From Gamarada debralockiae (Eukaryota; Ascomycota; Leotiomycetes; Helotiales; Hyphodiscaceae): a DNA stretch of 64,000 bases. The stretch is taken from the NCBI GenBank assembly GCA_002803225.1, contig NXFV01000863.1, forward strand, positions 62,001 to 126,000, in the 5' to 3' direction. Shown piece by piece: positions 11,748 through 24,670 of this stretch. The position numbers were made by a program, and so were the translations under genes. The notes beneath the pieces are model-generated. The model did no database searches. It was not told where the DNA came from and worked only from the letters and a program-made list of their open reading frames with translations. How positions within the stretch are numbered: position 1 is the first letter of the stretch; every line of letters begins with the position of its first letter.

Positions 11748-13714
11748 TCAATTTCCGCCTGCTTGGCCTTGCCAGTCGAAGTCCTCCGCTTTAGAACTCT
11801 GACTGCCTGTGCCTTCACGTTCCGTCGCCGGTTTGTTATTCATGACTTCCATCCAAAGGAGGCGCCCAGCAGCATCACAAGTGCTCTCCAGCCACAGATA
11901 ATTTTTAAGCTCCTCCGCAACTTCCTCCCACTCAGAGATGTTCAACACTGAGGATACAGCTGCGAGATTCTGAACATACCACATCCTTTCGGGTGTCCTT
12001 ATAGCAGCAGTCCCTCCCAGAACCAAGATCCACAGAAGGGTCTTCGGGCAGAGCTGCCAACATGGGTCAATCTTCGACTCGTCCAAGATTGCCTGCAAAG
12101 CGACCGCGAATTTTCGAAATATGCCTGTGAGAGGAGGCAATGGAAATATTACGGCGGCGCTGTAGATTATTGCAGCGTGTCGGATTGAGTCGTACAGACA
12201 TATACTACTGACTTCTCCATCCTCGAGCTGAGCTCCATCAGGCAATGATAGAAGAGAGTGTTGGACGGTGTTTCGATGATCGATCAGGACTGTGATATCG
12301 GAAATAAACTTGCTGCCGCGACAATGGTTATCGATAATGACCGTCAGTTCAGCCATGTCATGGAAGACACTTGCGGCTTTGTCGCTGATTCCGAAGGACA
12401 TAAGATCTTGGAATCCTTGACCAAGATGCCCCAGTGACAGATTCGCGGTCTCGAGTTTTGAGCTCATGGTACGGTCAAGCAATGGCCAGTGCGGCTTCGA
12501 GAGCTTTTGTGTTGCGCCCAAGATGTCGGAACTGCGACAAGAGTCAGAACAAGAAATGACTTCATCCCACCACGATCCCTGTGTCAGGTATCATGGAGTC
12601 AGCACTTACAATGACAACACCTCCGCCAAACCCTCCAACTCTATTCTCTCCAGTCCACCCCGACGGCACACAAGCGATCTCATCGCAAGCGTATGGGTAG
12701 GGATATGGGTGATGCTTCCATAAACATCGAGCCATTGAGCGCTAGTCAGCGGGGAGTTGAACGGCGACCGAATCTTCTGTTTCATGTTATTCGCTACGGT
12801 TTCGACCTCATTCGCAGCCAAGCAGAGGACTGCTAAAAGGATCTCATCGAGAGGCGCTTTCTCTGGGCTTTTCAGCTCTTCCTTGAGCAGTCGCATTGTT
12901 TGGACTTTGTGGTACAAACGAATCGGGTTATCGAGACTCAGTCGGGGACTTCTCTGGACATCCATATGAACGGCAGCCCCGAAGAGCAATGCGTGCATCA
13001 CAACGGGTCTTTCGTAGACTTTCTCGAGCCATACCGATGAGATTTTACTCTCTGTACCATTGGGGCGACGAGGTCGAAGTCCGGGCCACAGATGAATGAC
13101 AGCTTGTGCGAAAGTCAGCAACAGGCCCCGAGGACGAGACGATACAACTGGAGCTCACAGTAGTCAATCAACTCATTGATACGAGAGCCTGGCGATTGGG
13201 AGCCTGTATCGCCGGGCAACATTCGAAATGGATCCACCCTCCCAGCTCCAAGCGGGGTAACTGGGCTATTGACAATATTCGGAGCTCGCGAGCTCTGGCT
13301 ACTCAGACTTTGACGTCGATTTGAATCTACAACCGTAAAATAATCCGCCGTGCGATCGTTGGAGGACCCACCCAGCAACCACGAGACTTCGGAGAATGAC
13401 ACTTCGGATGACAAATCAGCGTACGAGCTCGGCGAAGCGACTTGCTCCTCTGACTGTGAATCTTTCTTGGACATCGAACGATGACTCTTGGGTTTTGCAG
13501 CGTCTTTGCTACGTCCTTCATTCTTCACTGACCGCTCAGATTGTTGTCTGCGGCGAAAACTTTTCATCGCCGTTGAGCGGATGAGTTTTTGATTGCGCTC
13601 CTTCTCCGCTTGGGAGACGGCGCCGACGTTGACGAATTCCAGGGTGAAACCTCTAGGGCTATCTTCATTGACGCCATCGCTGTTCACGATGGCAAGTGCC
13701 CCATCATTTGACAT
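11748..13714 (-). CDS. Fungal-specific transcription-factor-like protein
   Basis: Three exons (13714-13159, 13102-12610, 12531-11748) join in frame to about 610 residues. The N-terminus has the phrase FVNVGAVSQAEKERNQKLIR followed by a basic stretch with KSFRRRQQ. This is the usual opening of a widespread ascomycete family annotated as fungal-specific transcription-factor or tachykinin-family proteins. The middle is Ser-rich and leads to a conserved segment (GAGRVDPFRMLPGD) before a helical domain that resembles the middle homology region of Zn2Cys6 regulators. No Zn2Cys6 cluster is present, so direct DNA binding is uncertain. Both introns have canonical GT-AG ends and their removal is required to avoid stops. 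Confidence 0.8.
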
Positions 13715-14757
13715 GTTCTATCTGCTTGAGTGATTTAATATAGCTAGTCTTCTTCCAAAATGGAGTCCCACAAGTTTCTGGGCTGCTGGACATCTCACCT
13801 GTCAGGTTACCGTTATCAAGAAGCTATCACTCACTCACTGCGCAGGTCTCGACAGCCTTATGAAGTCAAGAATGAGCCAAATGATTTGCTTTCGCCTCAA
13901 CTTCAATATTTTCGTCTTCATTCCGTCAGACCGATGTTACGCGGACATGGTTCAGAATAATGCCGAGCGGGCTGCGGGTATCAATCATGTAAGCTTCCTG
14001 ATGCGTCAGCTTCGCCATTGCACAGACGTCTTGTAGCAAATGAGAAACATGTTTCAATTACAGGGTTGTGAGATCGGGTGTATTCTTCCTTCTTTAGTCT
14101 AGAGGTGGTATTTCATTGATTGTATCTGGTCCTCTGCCAAAAGGTAGGGGAAGAGTGCTGACAAATATCCAATCAGCTTGCAGAGCTTTCTACCCCACTG
14201 TTTGACCGCATACGGACGCAAGGGGTCCTCGACAAATTTGGCGCGCCCAAGAAAACCTCTTCTCGAAGAATTCTTCTATTATTCGAAATGTTCCTCAAGC
14301 AAGCTTTGTTGTGGTCTTCGAATTCGGCAAGAAAGGAACGACTTACCTAATTGTTCAAAATCATTCGACCTGCTTTCTGAACTATCAGCTCTTTTGGAAC
14401 GATCTTCTCCTGAGCATTTGTTGGTTTGTGAGCCTTGGATATGAGGTCTCGATACATTTCTCTTCTCCTCAGCAAGACTACCAACTTATCAAACACGGCA
14501 CTTGCCCAGCACGTCCTTCTCCAGAAGTGTACGTGAAATTGTAACAAACAAAATGCTCTCCCGATTTCGCATCAGACTTCTCAATTCACTTTGGACCTCG
14601 AAACGGATTTGCATGAAAGAACTTCTGCCCAGGAAGTCTATATTTGTTAACAGTTTTCTCTCATAGAACAAGGCCCCCAAGTAGACCAAAACATTAGAAA
14701 TAAAAATACCACCCAGCCAAAACCCCATACGCCCATCTGCATCTGATTTTCTACACA
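13715..14757. other. Intergenic region
   Basis: About 1 kb between the start of the transcription-factor-like gene and the stop of the next minus-strand gene. Short frames only; nothing recognised. Confidence 0.4.
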
Positions 14758-16178
14758 CTAGTCCAAGCCCACTTCCGAATCAAGGTAGTCTGCAAGGTCC
14801 ATCTCATCATGGTGATGGTGGTGGTGATGATGAAGTCCAGGTCCCACTGGTCCGAAAAAGTGCTCGTGCAATCCCGGAAGTGGCATCGCACCAGCCATGG
14901 CATTGGCCAGCCCTGCGGAAGGCATGTAAGTTCCCAGTAGAGGGGCATCATCAATGTCATGAAATAAGCCAGGTGGAGGCACTGGAAACCCAGGACCTAA
15001 TGGCCCATTTGTAATGTCGAAGGCTTCGTCGAAGTTTCCGCTGTTCATAGCGTCCATGAACATCTCAAAGTCGTCCTCCTCATCAACCCACGCGTCGTCG
15101 TCATCTTCCTCTACTTCATCTATATCGTCCTCATCTTCAATATCATCGTCGTCGTCCTCATCTGGCAGTGGCATCGCAAACGAACGTCCACCCATCCACT
15201 TTCCCCCAACCATATCAAAAATGTTCTTCTCGTCCTGATTGGGCTCTTTCTCATCCCCAACGTATTTCGGGGCCTCTGACCCCTTTGGCATAGCCATAAT
15301 CTTATTCATATACCGTCCATAACTACCCTTCAAATTCCAGTCGACCCATCGATCCTCCTGCATAGCAAAAACTACAGGATTCGTCTTCTTAACTCCCCTC
15401 AAACTCCGAATCGGATCCATAACTCTCTCAATACTCCCCGGAGTCTTCTCAATCGACCTCACAGACACTCTCAAACAATGGATCTGATGGCACTCCTTCA
15501 ACATCCCACACACTTCCTCCACAACCTCAATCAAGCTCCTATAAGTCGGTCTTTCAGGACCCGAAACCGTCTGCCGCTTCGCAGGCACAATGTCATATTC
15601 CCTAATCCCCCCATGCGTGCCAACCTGCAAATGCATCAACTGCATATGCCTCAACATCTCCTTCCTCGGCGGCCTTTCCATAAAAGCATCCTCCTGGCTG
15701 ACCCTATATCCCTCCTCTAAGCCAAAATCGACACGATATCCTGGTCTGCCCATAATCGATTTGTTCTCCTTATTGTTATAATCGTAATCGATCCAGATAC
15801 CGAACTCATTAACTTGGTACAACACGATCTCGGCTTCGGAGTGGATGCGTCTAGAAGCTTGGAGGAGTGCGGTTCGTGTGAGAGGGTCTTTGAAGTTGGG
15901 TTTGCGTCGCATTGAGGTTGGAGGACGCTGGTCCCAGAATGGACTGGGGGTTGTGAAATCCAGGACGTAGCCGTAGATTTTGTCGCGGATTTCGCGGGGG
16001 AGGAGGGAGAGCGTGCCTGTGATTGGGAAAAGATTAGCTTTTGGTCTTTGAACAGACAATTAAGCAGTGAAATTGACGAGTCGCGTTTGAGAACGCTGGG
16101 ACGAGACAAACCAAGCTCTTCGGACGAAGTTGTCGTGCCCGGCATTCTGACTGGTTGTTGAGGAAGCTGTGAAATCAT
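14758..16178 (-). CDS. 2EXR/F-box-like protein with acidic and His-rich tail
   Basis: Exon 1 (16178-16112, start MISQLPQQPV) joins exon 2 (16016-14758) across a 95 nt intron, with an AGCTAATC branch region and CACAG end, to give about 441 residues. The head of exon 2 reads LSLLPREIRDKIYGYVLDF, then ALLQASRRIHSEAEIVLYQ. This is the LP.EIR..IY...L plus ...L..SR.I..EA pattern of the 2EXR family, which is related to F-box proteins. The C-terminal third is unusual: a run of Asp/Glu (about 15080-15165), then Gly/Pro-rich sequence, and eight consecutive His near 14808-14833. The function of 2EXR proteins is not known; a substrate-adaptor role is an inference from F-box likeness. Confidence 0.82.
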
Positions 16179-16539
16179 ATGCAGAGGATAAATGCGAAGT
16201 GCAAGTAGGATTTTGTGTACTAGAATTGAGCTGAATCGGCGTTACCAAAAGAATTCGGCGGTGATGCCAGAGACGCGACGCGTTTTTTTGAGCTTGGATC
16301 AGCGCACCACCTCATCATGTGACGTGCAAACGGAAAAGGGGCTTCGATTCGGAAAGCTTCTGAGTTTCTGACAAGGGAAGGTAAGTAGATGCAGTATAAT
16401 TGATTCGATTTGATACAGAGGCTTAGATTGCAGCAATATATTAGTTCTCGAACCATTCGACCAAATCCCCTCATCTGACCACCTCGAGAGAAGCGAGCTC
16501 GACCTCAAACCCTTTTGTCAAATGCATACCCAACTTCAT

Positions 16540-19290
16540 CTATGCCGGCTTGTCACCCAGAAGCGTAACATTCGCAATCTTGACATCACCGACATCATAC
16601 CCAACAGTGCCATTCATCACAAGCATTTTCCCATCAAAAGCAAAGCTCGCATCGGTCACGTTTTCTTGAACCAGTCTCTCCCCATCATCAATATACAAAT
16701 TTCCACTAACTTTACCATAACGGCCAGGCGCAATGATAAGCTCGAAGTCTATTTTTTCGGAGATTGGTTCTGGTGTTGGCTCCTTGAGCTCGCATCGTAA
16801 GATTGAGCCGCCGTGGATATAGGTTGGAATCTCAGTGAAAGATTCATTCGAGAGCGTGGCATTTGATCCGCTGCTTGAGATTGGTAGTTGTGTTGCCAGG
16901 TCATAGAATTGATCGTTTGAAGGTATAATGTGACATCTGCAGCGTTCTCGTCCGTCACGGGATTGACGAAGCGCGATGGGCCGCGGAAGAATTGTAGATC
17001 GATGAGATGTGTGTTCGGGTCCTCTGGGTATTAAATTATTAGTCATTTGCAGAGCCGCAATGATGGCTACCTACCACACCGGAGTCAGGAAGGTGCCCCA
17101 TCCACAGTCTAGCCATGGAAAGCTGTGTAAATATAGTCCAACAACCGATACCGAGTCAATAGCCTTTCGCGCCGCATCAGCGATGAGTGGTCATCGATAA
17201 AATTCCTGCGGGATATTAGGGGGTGCTCCATTATGATTGCGGAAGAACGAATAATGGGCTCCCAGTATAGCTCACCGAGCACAAAAAGTGTCTCAGTAGT
17301 ATGGTCGATGTGCCCGCATACGTCTGCGTTGACCATATGCAGCTGGAAATTTGCAGAAAATTGAAGAATGTGGCAGATGGATTGGCGATACTTGTCCCAA
17401 CTTTAGATATTATCCCCTAGCAACTTTCGTTCTGGCGCCAACGAACGTTCTTCTCGTGACTATCACAGGACGTTTGGGGGTCGCCGGGAGAGCATGGCTT
17501 CGCGGCTGGTGGCGCTCATCATTGAACCATACCTAGATCAATGTTAACTTTATTCCTTTTCAAGAAACTACCCCTACGTACATGTTATGAGTGTCATATT
17601 CTACAAGCCCATTGACGTGAACAAGATTGGTGTTGATGATGTGATTGCTCAGTGAACCAGCCGCATTCTGAATCATATATTTTGTGATTGATGAGGTCCC
17701 TCCCAGGAAGTCCCATCATCATCGAATTAATTTGTCATTTTGCAAGTTGATTTGTTGAGGTTGAAAGTCCGCTGGGAATCTTGGCAGGGGTCGTGAAGGC
17801 TGGCTCGCGTTTGTAGATAGCGGTGGATCGATCCAGGTTTTTGCCTCAAGGAACTCCTCGGGATTTGTGCATATCGATCCAGAGAGTCGACTCCAGTTGA
17901 AGCGCCGAAGAATGTGCTGAACTCGCCACTCCAGTAAGCTTACGTCGATTCGTGGAACCAATCGGGGAATGCAGTCACACCAGGCCAAACAACCCCTCTA
18001 TAGATGGGTCCGTTCTGAGTTTCAGGAAGATATCTGCTTCAACACCTTGCAAAAACGCATCATATTCCTATTAAATGTCCGTCTCCAAACCGTTCAAAGC
18101 AGAAGATAGATTGACATATTTAGTATGCAACCGCCCGGTCAACCATCACGACGTAGTACTGGTCATAATCGTGAAGATAGGTCACAAGCTCCTACATTTT
18201 GTCTAGTGGAAAGTTTTCAGGATCTAGTGAGAGGACCTTGTATCGATCCATATAATCCTAGGGAACGCTGTTGTCAGCTCAAACAATTTGAACTATTTGC
18301 ACGTGCTGACAATATCGGTCCACAAGGTGTCTAGTGGAATGGTCGGCTGTTAAGAAATTCGCAAGAACCTCGGCAAGTTCAAACACGCTTTTTGTAGCCG
18401 TACCTACAGTTGTGGAAGCCGAATCCCTAATACGGCATCATCGCTGCTTTCCCGGATATTTCACTGTACCTGTCAAAATTACAGAATCAGTAATTGCTCA
18501 ATGGATTTGAAGGGTTCGAGCGGTTTCAAGATCTACTTACTGCTGGGCCACGTCAAAAGGCCCCGGGCCAGCCATAAAATAAAAGTCGAGAACGCCACCT
18601 AATTTGTTATACTCCAAATATTGACCATCCTCGTCTGTATTGTTGATTTTGATATCCATTCCACTGCTGTTCAGAAGGGCCACTCCATGGCTCGTCTTGC
18701 TGTCCCGTCGATGCTCGAAGTAACAGGGTGGTTGCCATACAGATTCGTCCCAGGCGGAACGCCATCAGTATCCCTTAACCAAAATGTTCTCGTATAGTCC
18801 TAACTGTTGAGCATCAGCGGATCCGTGTGTTCGCCAAGTCCATACAGAACTGGATTCGTTGGCAGAGATGTTCGTAGCCGGACATACTGAGACTCAAAAA
18901 TCAACTGCGATCCACTAGTGTTGAAAATCGTCTCCAAGGTATCTTTCCGCTGAATTGCGAACGAAAACGCAACTTGAAGTGTGGAATTGAAATCCTGAGT
19001 CGAAAATTGGGGCCTAGGAACGACTGATTCGGGGACTTGATACAGTTGTTCATCTGCATCCTAGATTTTAACGTGCATACGGGGCTCTAAGCGATAGCCA
19101 CATTGCAGTTTCATATTTCAGAGATATGATGGTATGAAAACTTAGGTATACTGGTCTGATACTCGACAGTGAATCGAAGATCTTTTAAATCATCTCCGTA
19201 CGTGTTATATGGCTCACCCTCCAGAGTCAACTCGGCCGAAAATCCCAACTAGTTCTCTTGAACGTTACTGGCAACATATCCTGAGAATTC
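16540..19290 (-). pseudogene. Dead GH31 alpha-glucosidase/alpha-xylosidase gene
   Basis: Minus-strand fragments can be read in order from N to C terminus as a secreted GH31 enzyme. They include CPGYVASNVQ near 19280, EYQTSIPKF near 19150, [14 protein letters not shown] then YTRTFW near 18850, [13 protein letters not shown] near 17960, MVNADVCGHIDHTTE near 17330, RLLDYIYTAFHG near 17110 and the C-terminal ELIIAPGRYGKVSGNLYIDD near 16700. Each shift between fragments needs a frame change, and several have internal stops. The nucleophile segment, normally WIDMNE, reads WIDMHKS in its best frame. The gene is therefore well decayed. It sits head to head with the dead GH92 gene. Confidence 0.85.
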
Positions 19291-20319
19291 CTGAGTCGGT
19301 ATTGCATTTGTCCAAGGGCGAAAGAGAAGAAAATACAAAGTATAACCACAGGGAGCTGTTCATTTGCATTGCAACGAGGGCCACTTGGCTAAAGTCGATC
19401 GTGTTATTCAATTACAAAAGTTCTATGAATGAGAATTGAAGATAGATGCTGCCATGACAATGCTGGTAGAAAGTTCATCAGCCATGATTGGAGCGGGCCA
19501 AGGGGCTTGCTCTCAAAGGAAGCCAGTTATTCGTCCGGACTACCGCACACCACTCATGATCCTCTCCACAGGCGATCGATTTGGGACATACAGAAGCTTC
19601 GCTTTCTAGAAGGAATATCGTATCCCTTCTGTCTTGAGGGTTAGTGTTCAGCTGCATTATTGTGGGAGTGGGATGGCCTCCGAAGGATAGAGATGACAGG
19701 ATAAGAAATGCAGTGTGACGCGCTGGCAAAGTTGGAGAGGCCCGTGCCCAGATCACGTGCTAAGTCAAATATCTCTGGTCTGGAACGAAATTTGCCAATC
19801 TCCGCAACATCCGCGCCAAATAGGTGAAGGACTCCTCGATCTTATATTAATCAAAACTTTTTCGTCACTGCTCGATCGGCTTTTACCTTGAAGGGCAACG
19901 TTACGTCACTGTATTATCGATGTTTTTGTAGCAAATTCCCCTGTTCTGCCCAGGACGACGTCGAAGTCTCGAAGGCCGCGAACGCGATTCCGAGAGGCTC
20001 ATCTCTTGTTCAACACCACCGCCGCGCCTCAGGTTTGGGGAACTTTGATGACCGTTAGCTATGCAATTGCACCGCCCCAAGCTATGACGCTAGTATCCAG
20101 GATAGCTTTGCTGGTTGAGTCGGCCATCAGTTTTTGTCAACAGTAGCAAGTCCCTCGAGCGATCAGCGTTGCTCGGGGTCTGGCACAATCTCCATGTCAA
20201 GGATGGACAGATGCTTATACTATGGTGGGTATGGGGTTTTGTTTCCCGCAACGATCATTTCATGGCGGTATCTTTTTCGCCTGTCTTTTCTTCAACTTGA
20301 TAAAAAACAATTAGATCTT
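19291..20319. other. Intergenic region between two dead glycoside hydrolases
   Basis: About 1 kb that would have been the shared upstream region of the divergent GH31 and GH92 pseudogenes. No gene recognised. Confidence 0.4.
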
Positions 20320-23205
20320 ATTGTCATTTGGTATTGACTTGTTTCTGGCGAGTGTAGCTGGAGGGGATGTCGCCTATATCCAGTATGTGAATCCGTTTAT
20401 TGGCTCCGAAGGCCCCATCCCAGAGAAGCCGCTGGTGGAGGAGATATCCGGGTTGGCGCATGTCTCCCGTTTGGGTCTGTCAACTTTGAAGTCGATCGAC
20501 AGCTGCCAATTTCACAACAGCTACGCTGGACGGCGGCTGGACTCCTCCTGATGGAAATTTAGCTGCCATTAGTAAGTCTCCATCTCAAGTCTCATACTCA
20601 AGATCTAACCCTTCCAGGTTCATTACATGTTAGTGGGACAGGAGGAGCGCCAAAGTATGGAGTTGTCCCTCAGATGCCCCTGATCACTGTCGCCAGTCCA
20701 GTTAACGTTCTGGATAATGCCACCTACAGCCAACCAAGAGTATGTTCGTAGGTAGAAATGTTGAATTTTACTGACTGGGACCCTGAAGATCGGTGACGAT
20801 GTTGCAAATGTGGGATATTTCAAGTCACAGCTTCAAGCGGCGTCACGATGGAGCTCACTGCTTCGCGTCATGCAGGAATTATGGAATATAACTTCCACAC
20901 AGGCCTGGAGCATATGCTTGAGGATGTCTCACATGCCAGCTGTTATCCAAAAGCTCCACTTTCAGCGGAGATAATGATCTGAAAATTCTCTCCCTGCAGA
21001 AACTAGTGGCTCTGAAGAAGGGTCCTATGTGGACGATCAGATCGACCTCCAGTCTGGCGGAAATATTTACAGTGGCTTCAGGACTTGGGCATGGGGATCG
21101 AACACAGGTGACTTTGACTCTTTGCGTTTGCGAATGTAGTTGACCAAATTCACAGGCGCACCGTTCACCGTCTACTTTGTGGAGAAATTCTCAGAGCCTC
21201 CAGATATGGCTCAAACATTCACTGGACCGCACACTGACATAATTGCTCGATATCAAGTCATGAAAAATGGGGGCATCAGTCAGCCAACCCTTCATGCGGC
21301 GTCTCAGACAGCGGTCTCGGGCCCTATGTACAATCCTTTCGGCGCCCTTATTTCATGGAATGATGAGGAAGCTTCTAATCTCACTTCGAAAGTCGGTATC
21401 TCATGGATATCTGCAGACAAAGCTTGCGATTTCAAATCTCCAAAGCCAAAGTTGTGGAATCTCAATGACACGGTGGACGCCGTGAAGCAAAAATGGAATC
21501 GGAATGTTTTAAAAAAAAAGCAAAATCCAGGTTCCTACTGATGAATGTGCCAACGAGACGAAGCTGGCCCTATTGTACTCGTCATCGTACTTCATACATC
21601 TTATGCTATCAGATAGGACAGGAGAGAGCCCATTTTGGGAGCCAGATGAACCCACGTTTGACGACTTCTACACATTGTGTTGTTCCCCTCCCCACCACGT
21701 GCTAGGCTCCAAGCTGATTTTGATACTTTCAGGGGACATTTTCGCGGCACTATTAGTCTATATCATCTGCTTCAGCCGACCTACTACGAGTGCATGATTT
21801 GACCTTTGATTGATATGTGGAGGGGGGGGGCAATCCAAGCCTCCTTTCTCAAAACACACCATGCTGACCTGTGTCAGATATCAAGGATACTTGCCAGACG
21901 GTCGCTCTGGAAGCTACAACTGTTATACACAAGGAGGATCCAATGCCGGTAATGTGCTTGCCGATGCATATGTTATGGGAATGAGGGTGCGACAAACTGG
22001 ATGGATAACTATGCAGCGATAGTGAAGGATGCGGAAGTACTGCCATTCAATAACTTTCGATCCAACGGACCTTTCGGGAAGCACAAAAGAAGGTCGCGTC
22101 GCTCTTACTGATTGACTGGAAATCGGACATCTCTCACAAGATCGAAGTACACGTTTGCGTATCTCGAACAGTCGAGTACAGCGCCAATGAGTTCGCCCTG
22201 AGACGCGTCGCACAAGGAGAGATGCCGAGTGACGTCGAAAATACCTCAGTCGCTAAGCTGAGTGACAGTACATTTGGTAAGATAACATCACCAGTCTCAA
22301 TTTCACTGATTTAATGGCGTCGAAGCCCTCTAATGGGCTCTTTAACACATCTCAATACGATCCGTTACAGTGTGGTGGGGTGCGAATTTCTGTTTATCAC
22401 CAACGAAGGTGTTCCTCGGGGTGAGTGTTCAAACCCATGGTTATGATAGTCATGTTACTCGCATCGCTGAATTTCAGAATACTCATTCATCGTTCCCCAT
22501 GACATGGAAATTTTGATAGATTTTATGGGAGGAACCTCTATCTTTGAATGTCGACTACATACCACGGTTTGCAACCCTCAACACCGAGGTGGCATGCGCG
22601 TCCGCTGCTGGTTTCAACAGTTCGCCCCAAAACATTGGCCTGCAGGATCTGGGTAACAACGGAGCTGGCATTACCAGCATCATGAATATCGGGTAAGAAG
22701 TCAACGACTCAAATGATGCAAAATGTCACTGGTCTGTTCAGAAATGAGCCCGATTTTGGGACACCTTACCTGTACAACCATGTCAACAAGTAAGCCAAGA
22801 GCGTCCGACAGTCACGGGACCTAGAAATCAGCAGTAAGCGTCATTTTTCAATACCATCAAATTTCGAGCAAGCCCCAGGCACCAGCTGACAATTCAGCTT
22901 CATCACAGATCACTACGGAGTTCCCGGCAACAGTGATGCCGGCCCCTTAAACTCATGATTGGTATGGCAAATGCTATGTATATTCATAGTCGTCACTCCA
23001 CCCGTATATTTCATCGTTTCACCTTGGTTCTCTGACATCGACCTGACCGTCAACGGAAATCGCACAAGTGCGCATTCGAGCAAATGGGCTCAGTGAGGAT
23101 AGTTATTACGGTAAGAGCGCTAAGCTGAACGGTCAATCTTGGACAAAGAATCGGTTCAATCACGATGAGTTGATGAACGAAGGTAGTACAATCGACTCGA
23201 GTTAG
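20320..23205 (+). pseudogene. Dead GH92 alpha-mannosidase gene
   Basis: The plus strand holds most of a GH92 protein in broken frames. A signal-like start leads to YIQYVNPFIGSEGPIP near 20380. Then follow the segments GAPKYGVVPQMPLITVASPV with VLDNATYSQPR (20650-20740), GAPFTVYFVEKFSEPPDMAQ (21160), KVGISWISADKACDF (21390), LPDGRSGSYNCYTQGGSNAG (21890-21950), ATLNTEVAC (22580), NNGAGITSIMNIG (22660) and YGVPGNSDAG (22920), ending near 23190 with SWTKNRFNHDELM. The order matches the family from end to end, but stops and frame changes occur throughout and exceed what introns could remove. It is a different, diverged copy from the intact GH92 gene at 30.6-33.6 kb. Confidence 0.85.
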
Positions 23206-24670
23206 GCTAGGTGCAATGAGAGACGTTAGACCCGCTGCTTTCCCCTAGCTATGTAACGCAATGACCTGCTCTACTGCTGGCCGTCGAAGGCCATGCCGCC
23301 GGTGTTACCTACGAGTAACATGGAATTTTTCGAATTTCCTCCTCGAAATTATCCCTCCTTCAAATAACCAACTGCTGGTGACACGCTCATGGTTCTCTCG
23401 GGGATTGGCAATTTCACCGATCTTGCTACCGGCACCTGGCTCCGGATTTGCAAGATTGATCAGCAAGATATTTCGGAAGCCTCTGTGGCATTTCGTGATT
23501 TTTCTATGTTATCATTTACGTTCTTTGACTCAGTATCGAAGCTGACTTCTATACGGCGATTCTTGCACACTTCAGTAGAGAAAAATTGTGTTTGCTGTGG
23601 ACTTCAGCGAGGGCTACCAGGATCACAAGGCGTCGAAGACCATGTCCAGTTGCCTTTTTGGTAGTATGTTCTTGAATATTTATGTTTTATTGCTTTGGCA
23701 ATCTCGGCGGTTACATCGTTTACCCTCCACTAACAGCGACCTGGTGACGACAGAACGACGGGTAACTTCCGAGACCCCTGGAAATTTCGGTAGCGTTACC
23801 CCGTGCTCCAACCACCTGCCCCGCCTTCATGATCTCCATAACACTATCGATGCATCTCCTGAATGAGCTAAAGAATGCTAGATCTCACACCCAGGCTGAA
23901 GACGGCGTATAGGAAGCCATGCGTGGCCATGATGAGGGGTTTCTCGGAGATTTAGAGCATGCAGGCGACAGAAACGTTGCAATAAATGATCGGGCTATTG
24001 TCAAGCGAGGTGCCGCTCCTCGTGCTGTGTGGTCAGGATGCCCCGCAAGATCTTTCGGCGCTTTCGACCCTTTAAGCTTAAACCGCCTGGTCGACGCCTT
24101 CAACGCCTGGTCAGCGCCAAAAATGACGCCCTTTTTACTGCAACCGCTTTTAGAAAAGGTCGTCGATCATCGGCACCTTTTATTCCGGTACACTACCCGA
24201 GACGACCAATCCACCCTCACGAGACCGCCTCCCTATCATGAAATTCCCTCTTTCAAAATAACAAACAACGGCCTCCACAAGGCCATCTGCCAAGGGAAAT
24301 TAAAAATCTCAGGTCATCACAAGCCTCACTTTCGCGCTGCTGAAGCCTCTGGACCTCTTTATGATCTCGTCGCTTGATAGGCCACGGAAGGCCCAACCAT
24401 GCCCGGCAAATACAGAAAATACGACTTAAGCTAGGGGTAAGGGTGTGCCGGCGCCATGTGATCAGGTACATCCGTTCCTAGTCAAGGTACCAAAGAGTCA
24501 AGATGGCATATATCAACTGCCCGTATCATGTCTCCAGAATGTCTTTCTCCTTCCCAGCTTCAGTGTCAGGAGCCCAGGGCTCACTCTTCCACCCGCATGA
24601 ACTCGCAGAAATAAGTGTATAAGGTAAGTCTTACTGAATTTGTGGATTCCACAAACTATCCGCAGAAGCA
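23206..24670. other. Unassigned DNA with short coding-like fragments
   Basis: Open stretches at 23261-23664 and 23919-24377 (plus strand) have partly protein-like composition but overlap in other frames and carry no motif I can name. The right end is the promoter of the GH78 gene. Confidence 0.3.

Noticed and set aside
15014..15238. Plus-strand Ser-rich frame
   Set aside because: It is the antisense of the Asp/Glu tract of the 2EXR gene; the Ser runs only mirror GAT/GAC/GAA codons.
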